Shown here one piece after another: positions 43,601-49,900 of a stretch of DNA of 64,000 nt. The stretch is from Lutraria lutraria (lineage: Eukaryota; Mollusca; Bivalvia; Venerida; Mactridae): the NCBI GenBank assembly GCA_964023205.1, contig OZ026847.1, positions 9,172,652 through 9,236,651 of the forward strand, in the 5' to 3' direction. The translations under genes were made by a program, and so were the position numbers. Below the pieces are notes generated by a model, which did no database searches, was not told the origin of the DNA, and saw only the letters and a program-made list of their open reading frames with translations. The first letter of the stretch is position 1. The number at the start of each line of letters is the position of its first letter.

Positions 43601-45383
43601 ATTAAAACTCTTCCTTACTTTTAATCTTAGTTGTAAAACTCAAATAAACAAACAAACAAACAAACATTACTTTAAATGTCTTCTCAGGGACTGTATGTAA
43701 AAATGTGGCAGTGCAATTAAAACTCTTCCTTACTTTTAATCTTAGTTGTATTTTATTTTCCACATGACATCGTGACGTGGATAATTAAGCTCAACCTACA
43801 AAAATGCAGACATGGATTTAGGTTGGACTTATAAAACATATGAAAACAAAAACATGACTAATTCCTGTTCTGTTTATACAAGTAGACAGTTTGTCTGCAC
43901 TTGATGCTCAACTGATTTATGCATAATAAGTATGAAATAATTTCAGCGTCTAATCTGAGAAAGGAAACACATGTTCGGGTTTATTTAGCGTAAAAATGTG
44001 TTTCCTATCAGAGGAAGACGGGCAGAAGAACCTGCATGTAACCTTGTGTATATGGCGAACTTTCAATACATTATTCTGCTCAAACTCAACATAATCATTA
44101 GCTGTTGAAATATTAAAGTATTTTTTTGTTTAGAAGATTGGTGTTTTCTCAATCATGCACTTTTCTCCCAATGGCTTGTGTTGATTTATACAAGGGAAAG
44201 AACTCCATTAAATGTGTGATGTGTGTTTGGGATTGTACTATTCCCCTTCGTTGAATCATATCATGATTAGAATTGAAAATATGAATTGTCAATACCCTGC
44301 TACCTGTCTGTAGGTTATATCACTTTTCATTTTCTTGAATATATGCCTTATTCTTGACATTATGCTTGTTGTGAATTTAATTATATTCATGTTTGTTTGG
44401 TATATTAATATATGTACATGTATGCCTCATTACTTGAAAATGAATTCCTACTGAGATTGTATGTCTCTATTGTGTGATAATTAGTTCCAAAGGTCAAGGT
44501 CCAATAATGGGAGTCTGAAGTGGTTTCTCTCTGATCATGGCCACCTTATGCTGTATCTTTAATGCATGCTACCTGCTAGGTTTTAAGCAAATCCTTCTGG
44601 GAACAAAGTTTTATAAGAAGATCACCAGCATTCAAGTCACCGGTGGCTTGTACAACAAATTTCACTACTCCTAAAAATAGGCATCTAATGCGGGGTTCTC
44701 AATATTAAACAATGGGTGCAGGCCGAGTTAGCTGCTTTGAAATGAGGCGGGCCGGTTAGATATCTGAAAGTTTTTAAAATATTGATGGAAAAATGCCTGG
44801 ACCCCCCTAGCGGGCCTATTACTAGTATTAGTCCAGCTTTTAAGCATGTTTTCTACAAACCTTTCTGAGAACCCTGCATTGTATGTAAGTACCAGCTAGA
44901 ATTTGTTAGGCATCAGGAAGCTGCTACCTAATACTCGGAACAGGTGTGTAACAGTTTGATGTTACCATGTTTGGTATCAGAATCTTGTGCTTATTGCAGT
45001 ATTAAGGGGACTATGTGTTAATCCTTCTTTTGTTTTACTTTCAGATGAATAAACTTGTACAGATCAACCATGAGTTACAGGTCCGTCTACAGCACTACGA
45101 AGTAGTGTTTGAACAAGTTCGTCTGGAAAATATCATAATGCAGGATAAACTATTTCAAATGGGCATTAATGTGCTAGATTTAGTGAAAGCAAACTGTAAT
45201 GGAAACTTTAAGATGGTCAGGTCTCCCTCAGGCTCACCGCCCCAGCAGGCCACGCCCACGCGCTCGCCAACTGATCATGCTTCATCGCTTCTCCCTGCAG
45301 GATTTCCTTTGCATCAGCAGCCAGGGTTTCTTCCGTCACACTCAGACCGTTTCATCAAGAAAGAACATGACAGCAGTTCCTGA
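11969..45383 (+). CDS. SKI: SKI/SNO-family transcriptional co-repressor (whole gene, 7 coding exons, 702 aa)
   Basis: The spliced CDS joins 11969-12865, 28278-28468, 31154-31243, 36593-36795, 37074-37276, 38118-38303 and 45045-45383; every junction is GT-AG and keeps frame. Known family role: nuclear co-repressors that bind Smad2/3 and Smad4 and recruit N-CoR/HDAC to damp TGF-beta/BMP signalling. Visible: an N-terminal segment (residues about 9-32, IQRLLKSFQ ... GPGG) resembling the R-Smad-binding motif; a Dachshund-homology domain (about 98-183); a SAND-like domain (about 197-275) with clustered Cys/His (CIQCVDC, CHSH) and the [10 protein letters not shown] signature; an acidic linker (GEDDDEEED); and a coiled coil from about 474 to 625. 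Length is close to vertebrate SKI and SnoN. The start is the first in-frame ATG after an in-frame TAA at 11939. SKOR/CORL and Dachshund are less likely because of the N-terminal motif, the Smad4-binding signature and the C-terminal coiled coil. I cannot tell SKI from SnoN; an invertebrate single ortholog is expected. Confidence 0.93.
12993..13162 (+). mobile_element. GGGTTCTC inverted-repeat element, copy 1
   Basis: It starts GGGTTCTCAATAA and ends TTATTGGGAACC, so the ends are inverted repeats. The interior has several GGCCTGTTAG/AACAGGCC motifs. Related copies are at 38473-38638 and, inverted, at 44693-44874. Confidence 0.75.
13196..13400. repeat. TTGGGAA-type dispersed repeat
   Basis: CAGGACCTTTTTCCCAAAAA, TTGGGAAGGGGCCTTAGCC, TTTTGGGAAAT ... 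AATTTCGGCCTCTGTTTTAG. The GGGAAG(G/A)GGCCTTAGCCT core recurs at 31850. Similar pieces occur near 13800-13880 and 14190-14290. Confidence 0.55.
14438..14482 (+). repeat. Perfect 19-bp hairpin in SKI intron 1
   Basis: TCACATGTCTTGCATTCTT (14438-14456), loop TAGGCTG, then AAGAATGCAAGACATGTGA (14464-14482). Three further pairs are possible beyond one mismatch. The loop and stem are small for an animal pre-miRNA. Confidence 0.85.
15638..15697. repeat. 30-bp tandem duplication
   Basis: TGATAAAACAATGTAGAGAG AGAGTTCATT occurs twice in a row with one or two changes. Confidence 0.7.
15991..16244 (+). repeat. Dispersed repeat (TATACACCCG type), copy 1
   Basis: TATACACCCGTTTGAAAAAT ... ACACCCACGGCG ... 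GGATCCTCGCCAAACTTGAT ... ATCTCAGTCAAGTTTGATA ... GTATTTTGTGACCTG. It is clearly homologous to 58677-58923. The ORF across it is repeat-derived. Confidence 0.75.
17208..17418 (-). mobile_element. 211-bp TA-flanked MITE, copy 2 (SKI intron 1)
   Basis: TA|CTGTATTTTCATTTATTTTC ... ATTAATGATTCCACAG|TA. The ends are imperfect inverted repeats starting CTGT, with TA at both borders, as in Tc1/mariner-type MITEs. The interior is rich in GTGGGGAT/ATCCCCAC. The copy at 40439-40649 is the same length in the opposite orientation. Confidence 0.8.
18057..18417. mobile_element. Inverted-repeat element with AGGCCGGTTTGATTGG ends
   Basis: Starts AGGCCGGTTTGATTGG and ends CCAATCGAACCGGCCT, a 16-bp inverted repeat with one mismatch. 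The interior contains AGAAGAGCT/AGCTTTT and CTCTTCC motifs and no ORF. The target duplication is not clear, so the superfamily is unassigned. Confidence 0.7.
18484..18768 (+). repeat. TTGGGAA-type dispersed repeat, longer copy
   Basis: GGTTTTTTTCCCAGTATTTTGG, ATGACCCATACCCTTGAGG, TTGGGAATTTCAGC ... GGGAATATAACCGAATATCGG. The reverse complement of 57875-58190 matches it along its length. Confidence 0.65.
20809..20827. repeat. C homopolymer, 19 nt
   Basis: An uninterrupted run of 19 C in SKI intron 1. The exact length is prone to sequencing error. Confidence 0.9.
22480..22690. repeat. Dispersed repeat fragment with GGTCGGTCCGTCCGTCCG
   Basis: GTTGGTCGGTCGTTGGTCGG then TCCGTCCGTCCGCCCGC, then GTTTGTGGAGCAAACTACTT, resembling the 5' part of common bivalve dispersed repeats. 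A second, diverged GTTTGTGGAGC block follows at about 22715. I found no full second copy. Confidence 0.35.
24519..24557. repeat. Short tandem repeat ATACTTCATGA, about 3 copies
   Basis: CATACTTCATGAATACTTCA repeats with an 11-12 bp period three times. Confidence 0.7.
24952..24965. repeat. C homopolymer, 14 nt
   Basis: An uninterrupted run of 14 C in SKI intron 1. Confidence 0.9.
26283..26495 (+). mobile_element. SINE copy A (SKI intron 1)
   Basis: Diverged tRNA-like head (GATAGAGGGTCGTGGGTTAA), then the shared body AGTAGGCAGTTGCTTATGG ... TACTGGTTCTTCCCAGGAA ... GTTGAAAAGGGGCGTA, and a short (AAAC)n-like tail. The copies at 37325 and 43321 share head, body and tail in the same order. Confidence 0.7.
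28019..28071 (+). repeat. 25-bp hairpin just upstream of SKI exon 2
   Basis: CATGTTAGAATGCGTTCTAT AGCTG, loop ATC, then CAGCTATAGAATGCATTCTA ACATG. The one non-matching position would be a G-U pair in RNA. It lies 207 nt before the exon 2 acceptor. Confidence 0.85.
28278..28468 (+). CDS. SKI: SKI exon 2: linker after the SAND-like domain
   Basis: The acceptor TTTCTTTCAG|GGA follows a T-rich tract; the donor is GG|GTACGT, leaving phase 2. It encodes residues 300-362 plus two bases of 363. The segment is Ser/Glu/Lys-rich ([20 protein letters not shown]) and then contains a hydrophobic, Trp-containing stretch ([11 protein letters not shown]). No stop occurs in frame, and the frame continues from exon 1 and into exon 3. 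It looks like disordered linker with a short conserved motif. Confidence 0.88.
29410..29723. repeat. Dispersed repeat ending TCAGGTGAGCG ... CTTGTTT
   Basis: GATTGGATCTTCACCAAACC ... TCACTCAGGTGAGCGAGTAA ... CACACTTGTTTA. The ending resembles the 62720-63128 repeat (TCTCAGGTGAGCACC ... CCCTCTTGTTAT). The minus-strand ORF 29177-29452 overlaps it and is not taken as a gene. Confidence 0.5.
30131..30491. mobile_element. TTAA-flanked inverted-repeat MITE, 361 bp (SKI intron 2)
   Basis: TTAA|AGGGGCATACCCTACAACT ... AGTTGTAGGGTATGCCCCT|TTAA. The 19-bp terminal inverted repeats are perfect and TTAA is duplicated on both sides, as in piggyBac or Kolobok elements. No transposase frame; non-autonomous. 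Confidence 0.85.
31154..31243 (+). CDS. SKI: SKI exon 3: short Pro-rich linker exon
   Basis: The acceptor is TTGTTTCAG|ATTTGCG and the donor AG|GTAAGA. Ninety bases complete residue 363, encode 364-392 ([20 protein letters not shown] ...) and leave two bases of residue 393, keeping phase 2. The sequence is Pro/Gly/His-rich with no recognised domain. It is placed here because splice sites and phases match exons 2 and 4 exactly. Skipping this 90-nt exon would keep the frame, so a cassette exon is possible. Confidence 0.85.
31587..31676. repeat. (CT)45 microsatellite
   Basis: Ninety uninterrupted bases of CT in SKI intron 3, about 345 nt after exon 3. The Leu-Ser ORF across it is an artefact. 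Confidence 0.95.
31830..32015. repeat. TTGGGAA-type dispersed repeat
   Basis: TTGGGAAGAGGCCTTAGCCT, TTTGGGAAATAAAATCACTG, TTTTGGGAAAACTGCAT, ATCGACCTCTGTTATAAAGG. It is related to the copy at 13196-13400. Confidence 0.55.
32665..32910. mobile_element. Possible inverted-repeat element
   Basis: GGCCATCCTAAAAAAATGTT at the left and AACAAAATATTTTTAAGGAT then GGCTGG at the right are imperfect inverted repeats. Target duplication is not clear. Confidence 0.35.
34198..34618. mobile_element. 421-bp palindromic element (SKI intron 3)
   Basis: The ends AGGCCTAAATTAAAAAT ... TTTGTTTGCCCTTTACCGAC and GTCGGTAAAGGGCAAACAAA ... TTTAATTTAAGCCT form about 40 bp of inverted repeat. Inside, ATAAACATGTACTCAGTGC (about 34402-34420) pairs with GCACTGAGTACATGTTTAT (about 34482-34500). 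The element is thus palindromic at two levels. Confidence 0.75.
35201..35278 (+). mobile_element. 78-bp foldback element, copy A (SKI intron 3)
   Basis: Left arm TCGAGGACTCGACGCAACAC TGTCGTAACT (35201-35230), 18-nt loop, right arm AGTTACAACACTGTTGCGTT GAGCCCTCGA (35249-35278). Arms are 30 nt with about four differences. The element is reverse-complementary to copy B, including its loop. Confidence 0.85.
36593..36795 (+). CDS. SKI: SKI exon 4: acidic, Pro/Ser-rich linker
   Basis: The acceptor TTGTTCAG|GTATGAG completes Arg393 (AG|G); the donor is CAAG|GTAATC, phase 1. It encodes about residues 393-460: [10 protein letters not shown], an acidic run [11 protein letters not shown], then a Pro/Ser-rich segment ([20 protein letters not shown]). 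Composition indicates intrinsic disorder; Ser-Pro and Thr-Pro pairs are possible phosphorylation sites. Confidence 0.9.
36796..37073 (+). other. SKI intron 4 (278 nt)
   Basis: Donor CAAG|GTAATC to acceptor TATTTTAG|GGG. It is the shortest SKI intron and contains no repeat that I can see. Confidence 0.85.
37074..37276 (+). CDS. SKI: SKI exon 5: start of C-terminal coiled coil
   Basis: The acceptor is TATTTTAG|GGGAGG and the donor CGTCAG|GTTAGT, phase 0. Residues 461-528 begin with a short disordered piece ([11 protein letters not shown]), then enter heptad-like helix ([18 protein letters not shown] ... [20 protein letters not shown]). In SKI/SnoN the matching region mediates homo- and hetero-dimerisation. 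The intron before it is short (278 nt). Confidence 0.92.
37277..38117 (+). other. SKI intron 5 (841 nt)
   Basis: Donor CAG|GTTAGT to acceptor AAATCAG|GAA. About 240 nt of it is a tRNA-derived SINE copy (37325-37574). Confidence 0.85.
37325..37574 (+). mobile_element. SINE copy B (SKI intron 5)
   Basis: Head with A-box-like GAGTGGTTGAGCTTGCTGAC, then CTTCAAATCATTGTAGCCTC, body AAGTAGGCAGCTGCTTACGG ... TACTGGTTCTTCCCAGGAAC ... TTGAAAAGGGGCGTAAAACC, tail AACAACAAACAAAC. It has the structure of a tRNA-derived SINE. Confidence 0.75.
38118..38303 (+). CDS. SKI: SKI exon 6: coiled-coil continuation
   Basis: The acceptor is AAATCAG|GAACTT and the donor GCCGAG|GTAAAA; the exon is 186 nt (62 codons), phase 0 at both ends. 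Residues 529-590 are Lys/Glu/Leu-rich helix ([20 protein letters not shown] ... [15 protein letters not shown]). A phase 0-0 exon could be skipped in frame, which would shorten the coiled coil by 62 residues. Confidence 0.88.
38473..38638 (+). mobile_element. GGGTTCTC inverted-repeat element, copy 2
   Basis: GGGTTTTCAATTCGTTTGTG ... GCCTGCTGTTATTGAGAA. Same order and orientation as 12993-13162 (GGCCAAC, AAAGCTAGACTAACAGGCC, GATTCCTAACAGGCC, AATTGGCCTGCAGCC), with a few substitutions and small deletions. Confidence 0.75.
40171..40248. repeat. 28-bp direct repeat with flanking inverted 11-mer
   Basis: ACTGAAAGAGCTTTCGCTAT AAATTTCA occurs at 40171-40198 and 40208-40235. CAGCTCTTCAT (40198-40208) and ATGAAGAGCTG (40238-40248) are inverted to each other. 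Confidence 0.8.
40439..40649 (+). mobile_element. 211-bp TA-flanked MITE, copy 3 (SKI intron 6)
   Basis: TA|CTGTGGAATCATTAATTTTT ... AAATGAAAATACAG|TA. It is the reverse complement of 17208-17418 with few changes and identical total length including the TA pair. No coding capacity; presumably mobilised in trans by a Tc1/mariner-like transposase. Confidence 0.8.
41583..41929. repeat. 88-bp tandem array, 4 copies (SKI intron 6)
   Basis: GAAAAATGCGTGTTAATATC begins units at 41591, 41679, 41767 and 41855, an exact period of 88. Units differ by a few substitutions (GCATAATG/GCGTAATG, GAACGTTG/GAACATTG). No spacer-repeat alternation. Confidence 0.95.
43321..43558 (+). mobile_element. SINE copy C (SKI intron 6)
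   Basis: Head with A-box-like TGTGGTTAAGGTCGC and B-box-like GTGGGTTCAAGCCC, the two parts of an internal RNA polymerase III promoter. The body has TACTGGTTCTTCCCAGGAAC; the tail is CTCAAATAAACAAACAAAC. An ORF at 43389-43700 is a by-product. Confidence 0.78.
43525..43749. repeat. Tandem duplication of SINE tail plus flank, about 110 bp x 2
   Basis: AAAACTCAAATAAACAAACA ... ACATTACTTTAAACGTCTTC ... CTTACTTTTAATCTTAGTTG occurs twice in a row, differing by one AAAC unit and a few bases. The duplication includes the SINE tail, so it happened after insertion. Confidence 0.85.
43954..44012 (+). repeat. Hairpin with 23-nt loop (SKI intron 6)
   Basis: TCTGAGAAAGGAAACACAT (43954-43972) and ATGTGTTTCCTATCAGA (43996-44012) pair over about 17 bp with a two-base bulge; the loop contains GTTCGGGTTTATTTAGCG. 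Of the hairpins seen, this has the size nearest a pre-miRNA, but the stem is short. Confidence 0.55.
44693..44874 (-). mobile_element. GGGTTCTC inverted-repeat element, copy 3, inverted and more diverged
   Basis: GGGTTCTCAATATT ... CTTTCTGAGAACCC. The reverse complement carries the AGGGGGGTCC(A/G)GGCATTT block of copy 2. It is more diverged than copies 1 and 2. Confidence 0.6.
45045..45383 (+). CDS. SKI: SKI exon 7: end of coiled coil, tail and stop
   Basis: The acceptor TTACTTTCAG|ATGAAT starts phase 0; the frame ends at TGA 45381-45383. Residues 591-702 finish the coiled coil ([20 protein letters not shown] ... [20 protein letters not shown]), then a Ser/Pro-rich tail ([19 protein letters not shown]) ending KKEHDSSS. 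It is separated from exon 6 by a 6.7-kb intron. Confidence 0.92.
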   Translation: MNKLVQINHELQVRLQHYEVVFEQVRLENIIMQDKLFQMGINVLDLVKANCNGNFKMVRSPSGSPPQQATPTRSPTDHASSLLPAGFPLHQQPGFLPSHSDRFIKKEHDSSS

Positions 45384-46923
45384 GGTGTAATCTCTTGTGT
45401 GACACTGTTTTAAACAGAGAGATACAAACAAAAACAATAAACAATATGGCGTGGAAATACATTAGGATTTACAAATTGGAAATTCATCTTGGAGATAGCT
45501 TGGTTACCTTATTAACTAGGCTTTTTTTCTTTTTTTTTCTAACTTGGCTGTGATGTACCAATGATTAAGGAGTTCCCTTATATTCCCTTTACTCACTAGT
45601 GGGTTTTGGCCCCCAAAGTTTTTATTGAAGGGGACATCAAGTTGTAGCTGGGAGGGGCCTCCACAGTTTTAAATAAAAGCCCCGAGCCTGCAGAGATGAT
45701 GTACAGTTTTAGTTGTTATGTTTCTTGTTGTTACAGTAATAAGATGTTTATGTTGATAATAGTCTAGTTTTTAGGGAGTATGCTAGAGTTTCTTGTGATA
45801 ATTGGTCAGGAGAAAGAAATATACAAAAAAAATTGAGAAACATAAAATACTGTTTTTTTTTCGTTGAATTTATTAGAATTCATAGCTCGAGACTGATATG
45901 TCACATTTTTTGTGTATGATATGTCAGAAAATCAAAAGATGGGAAAATGTTTCTAATGTTAGTTTCAAACCTTGTGTGCATGTACATCTTGTGTTGATTA
46001 AGTAAATTGATGTCTCCTAAGTGGTTAAACCACTGCAGACCATTGCTAGTGTTTTGTATTGTTGAATGTCGGTGAATTTCATACAAACTTGAAGTAAAAA
46101 CATTAGAAAAATGGGATTTAGAATTGCACCTGTGAGATGCTTGATGAACATAGTACACTCGTGAAAAAGTATTGTGTGCAATGATTTTAAGATACTTTGA
46201 CCCTTTGACCTAGATAGTGTTGTATCGTTAGAATTACTATTAGCTTTCTCTGTACAGAAATGCTGATTATTAAAGTCATTCATTTTTTGCTACCATGAAC
46301 TGAATATTCAGCTATGTATTGTTATCATGTTACAATGTTAAATCTCCCTCTGTTTGCCATTTATTCTGTACATATAAATACATCTACCAAAGACCTATAC
46401 ATACATAGATAAGAAACTGCTGTAAGCGCCTGTAGGAAATGCTATTTTTGCACGGAGCAGATCTTCGAATTTTGCAAACTACTTAAAATTGGTGCAAATC
46501 TCATTAATGAATTTTCAACCATGTCATTAAGTACTCATTTTTCTGATGCAAGAAAGTATTTTCAATATGATTTGTTAAGAAATTTCTTTGAAATTATTAC
46601 AATAAATTCAACCGGTATAGCAGAAAAATGACAAAATGTACGATATAGGGTTCATGCAGTGGCCTTTGTATTTTGCATAAAACTTTTTTTTGTTCTCCCA
46701 ATTTTTATCAACAAGGTTTCATTTTGTAGGGAATGTCTTGCTCTATTGCAAGATATAATTTACTTTAATATATCTTCAATAGAAAATGAGCAATAAGCAA
46801 ACGTGATTTTGCGACATTTTGTCAATCTGCCATGTGACTGCGAGATTTAGACTAGTTGCTTATCTGTGTATGTATAGGTCTTTGCATCTACCAATTATTC
46901 CCCAAATAAATGCACTTGGAGTT

Positions 46924-46938
46924 GGGGGGGGGGGGGGG
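46924..46938. repeat. G homopolymer, 15 nt
   Basis: An uninterrupted run of 15 G about 1.5 kb after the SKI stop. Confidence 0.9.
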
Positions 46939-49900
46939 CGTACAATTTTCTTATAATTAGTCATTATAACCAGTAACCTTTTTAGATATAATTAGATCAA
47001 TTATCGAACCATTTTGGTGAATAAGAATTTTTTTTATTGTAAAATCTATGAATCAAACCAGGGAATATTTGGTATGTAGACTCACAAACATAGTTTTTGT
47101 ATTGCATACAAAGAATGGTGGGTGGGGAAGCTATATTACTGCCATATCTATATTGCATGTTGTTACATACTTTTGTCTGAACGGCATTCTTCCATAACTG
47201 GTCACATTGGCCACTATTGTAACTTTTCATCCTGATCGAGTCAGATTTGTAAATCATGGTAATAATTCCCTTTTCCAGAATTAAAATTACTATTTTGTCG
47301 AGATTTTGTTAATGACTAACTTTTCTACTGTTAGGATTTTTTTGGTTGCTTAGTTATATGATTAGCCTACTTATCAAAATAATAGTCAAATACATTTTTT
47401 TAAAAATTGGTCAGTAAGATATTACTGGTCTGAATAATCGAAGTGGGTATGATCCATTTATGAAATAGAATTTGTAACACAAGGTTTTTTAAGGGAAATT
47501 TATTGATTGAATATTTTGATGTCCAAGAAATTGAGATCAATTTTATTAATATGGTGACTCTGTAAAAGTTTACCGACCGTCAAAGAGACGTAATGATTTT
47601 TTTTTTATACAAATATTGTTTCTAAATTCAATGATGTTGTCCATTGTTTATTTTTGTACTGGATTTATTTACGCTCTAAAAATACGAAGGATAAACAATA
47701 ATAGATTATGGTATGAAATGTACTTTGGGTTATATATATATATTTATCCATGATGTGTATACCGTTATTGTTCTTCTATTATCCAGCCATCAGCTATTGG
47801 GTGTTGATTTTTAAAATATGTGCCGCCCATATGATAGTACCTAACTGAAACACTTGTGTCATTCGTCGCCAGCAGTTTAAAAATCTCTAAATCATGGAAA
47901 ATAATTTATCTGGCTTTACGCACCTTGAAGCAACTCAGTTTTATGCTTTCCTTCATAAAATTGAAAATGATCTAAAAAAATCTCTGTTCATTACCATGAC
48001 TTGAACAGAATTATTCATCATTCAATAGGAGGAAATAGTTGTATGTGGGGTATTTTTTACCAACTTTGAGAATTCAGTGGGTTTTGGGGGCATAAAGGTT
48101 GTTATATTTACTTTACAAGGGTCTTCTTGCACAAACTGTGAATGTCAGGAAAGATAAACCTTTTTTTAATATTTTGGCTCATTTAGGATTGTAAGATTAC
48201 TTAATATACTTGTATTTAAAACTTAGGTTAAGAAGTATAGGTTATAAATGTCCAAATAAGTCTTTTATACAAATGGCAAAAAACCCCACCACTTGTATTA
48301 GAGTTTGTCTTTTTTTGGTAAGTTAATGTAATGACTTTTTCCTTGAACATAAACATTAAGTTTTCTGTAACATTAATCCTGGATTTCACTGCATAATAGT
48401 TGTGTAAGTTTGAAAATTGTCTTGCCAGACAAAATGCATTTAAGGTCATAGTAAAAAATAGGGAAATTCTTTCCGTTTTATGCCAAGATATTAAGTAGTT
48501 GCAACCTGCTTTTGGGCTTGCTCAGTGCCCAATTTATGTATCAGATTACTTGAATATTGGGCTCATCTTTAGCATTTACCATAAATACCTCAAGTCTACT
48601 TGGTTGTTCATTGAATATACTTGTTGAATTTTTTGCTTCCAATTTTATTATTCGTATTTGCAATATTTTCCCCCATATTTTTTAACTGTAGAGTTCCCCT
48701 TGTTTTGCTTGTGAACATAAAAAAGACTGTTAATTTTGTGGGTGATAAATGTGTTTAAATTGAATTTTAATGGTTTTTGGGCTGGATGTTTCTCTTAAAT
48801 GACTTCATTTTTTTCAATTATAAGTGTAATGAAGTTTGTTATGATATTTAACATTTGCCTCAACACTGCTCGTTAAATACATTTATTTAAGATAAACCAG
48901 CACCATAGAAATTGTGAATATTTCGAATTCGTTTTGAAAATGATTTTTTTTTGTACATTATTGAGACGGGCTTTTTAGCCATTTATATGACTTTCTTGAT
49001 AGATAAATAGTCTGCCACTTCAGGGACCCCATACCAAATCAGTGCTTGTTAGAAATTTGCAAGATGTTTATATTGGTATAAATGCAGTAACAAAGAAAAT
49101 ACGAATAATAGCAAAAAATCTGACAAGCTTAGTTTTTATGGATGTTGCAAAGATGGCGAGCAAAAAAATTTTGCAATCAATGTCATAATGCATAATTATA
49201 GAAGTCTTGTATTTTATTGTTTTATTCCACAAACATTTGAGTGCTATATGGTTCTATTTTATTGATATTTGTGTATGTTTTAGTTAAGTTTATTGCACTT
49301 GCTGTTGTTATGATACTTGATGTAGATATTTTTATCATTGGTAGTTATTTTTCATTGTGGCAAGTCTTCTTTGAATCATACCCGGTTTGTAACACAAAGT
49401 GTCATATTTCATAAAATTTTGTTTGTCATTTTCTTTTTTTGAAAAGCTGACTGAGCATAGGGCAATATTATGTGTCAGTTTTTATAGATTCATTTTGGCT
49501 TTTCTTGAGTCCATGTTTTCAGGGACTTCTGTTCAAACATTGTTATTTTCAGTGGACTATGATATTGGTTATCACCATGGTTAACAGAAAATTTGTTTCA
49601 TTTAACAATAATAAAGAGGAGAAGGATTGGGGATAAAGGCGTTTAGCAATATCAGTAATTTTTCTGAATTTCTAGATGTGTTAAATTTGTGACAATTTTT
49701 TATTGATTCTTGAATTGTTAAATTTATTCAGGAGACTAACAACCACGACTTAATAGATTTGAGATTTTTGCACACCATATTACTTGTATGTCCATTACAA
49801 TATTCCACTGAAAAATGTTTTTGCAAAGTAGAAAAATGGCAAATCTTTGTCTCTAAGCTAAGTATATAGGACATTACTTTCTGAATATGACAGTGCGCCG

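Larger units (their letters stand above)
38304..45044 (+). other. SKI intron 6 (6.7 kb)
   Basis: Donor GAG|GTAAAA to acceptor ACTTTCAG|ATG. It holds two GGGTTCTC-family elements (38473 and 44693), a 211-bp TA-flanked element (40439), a small duplication (40171), the 88-bp tandem array (41583), a SINE with tandem tail duplication (43321) and a hairpin (43954). No coding exon was found. Confidence 0.85.

Noticed and set aside
43389..43700. 103-aa ORF in SKI intron 6
   Set aside because: It spans SINE copy C and the duplicated tail; the repeated TQINKQTN comes from (AAAC)n.
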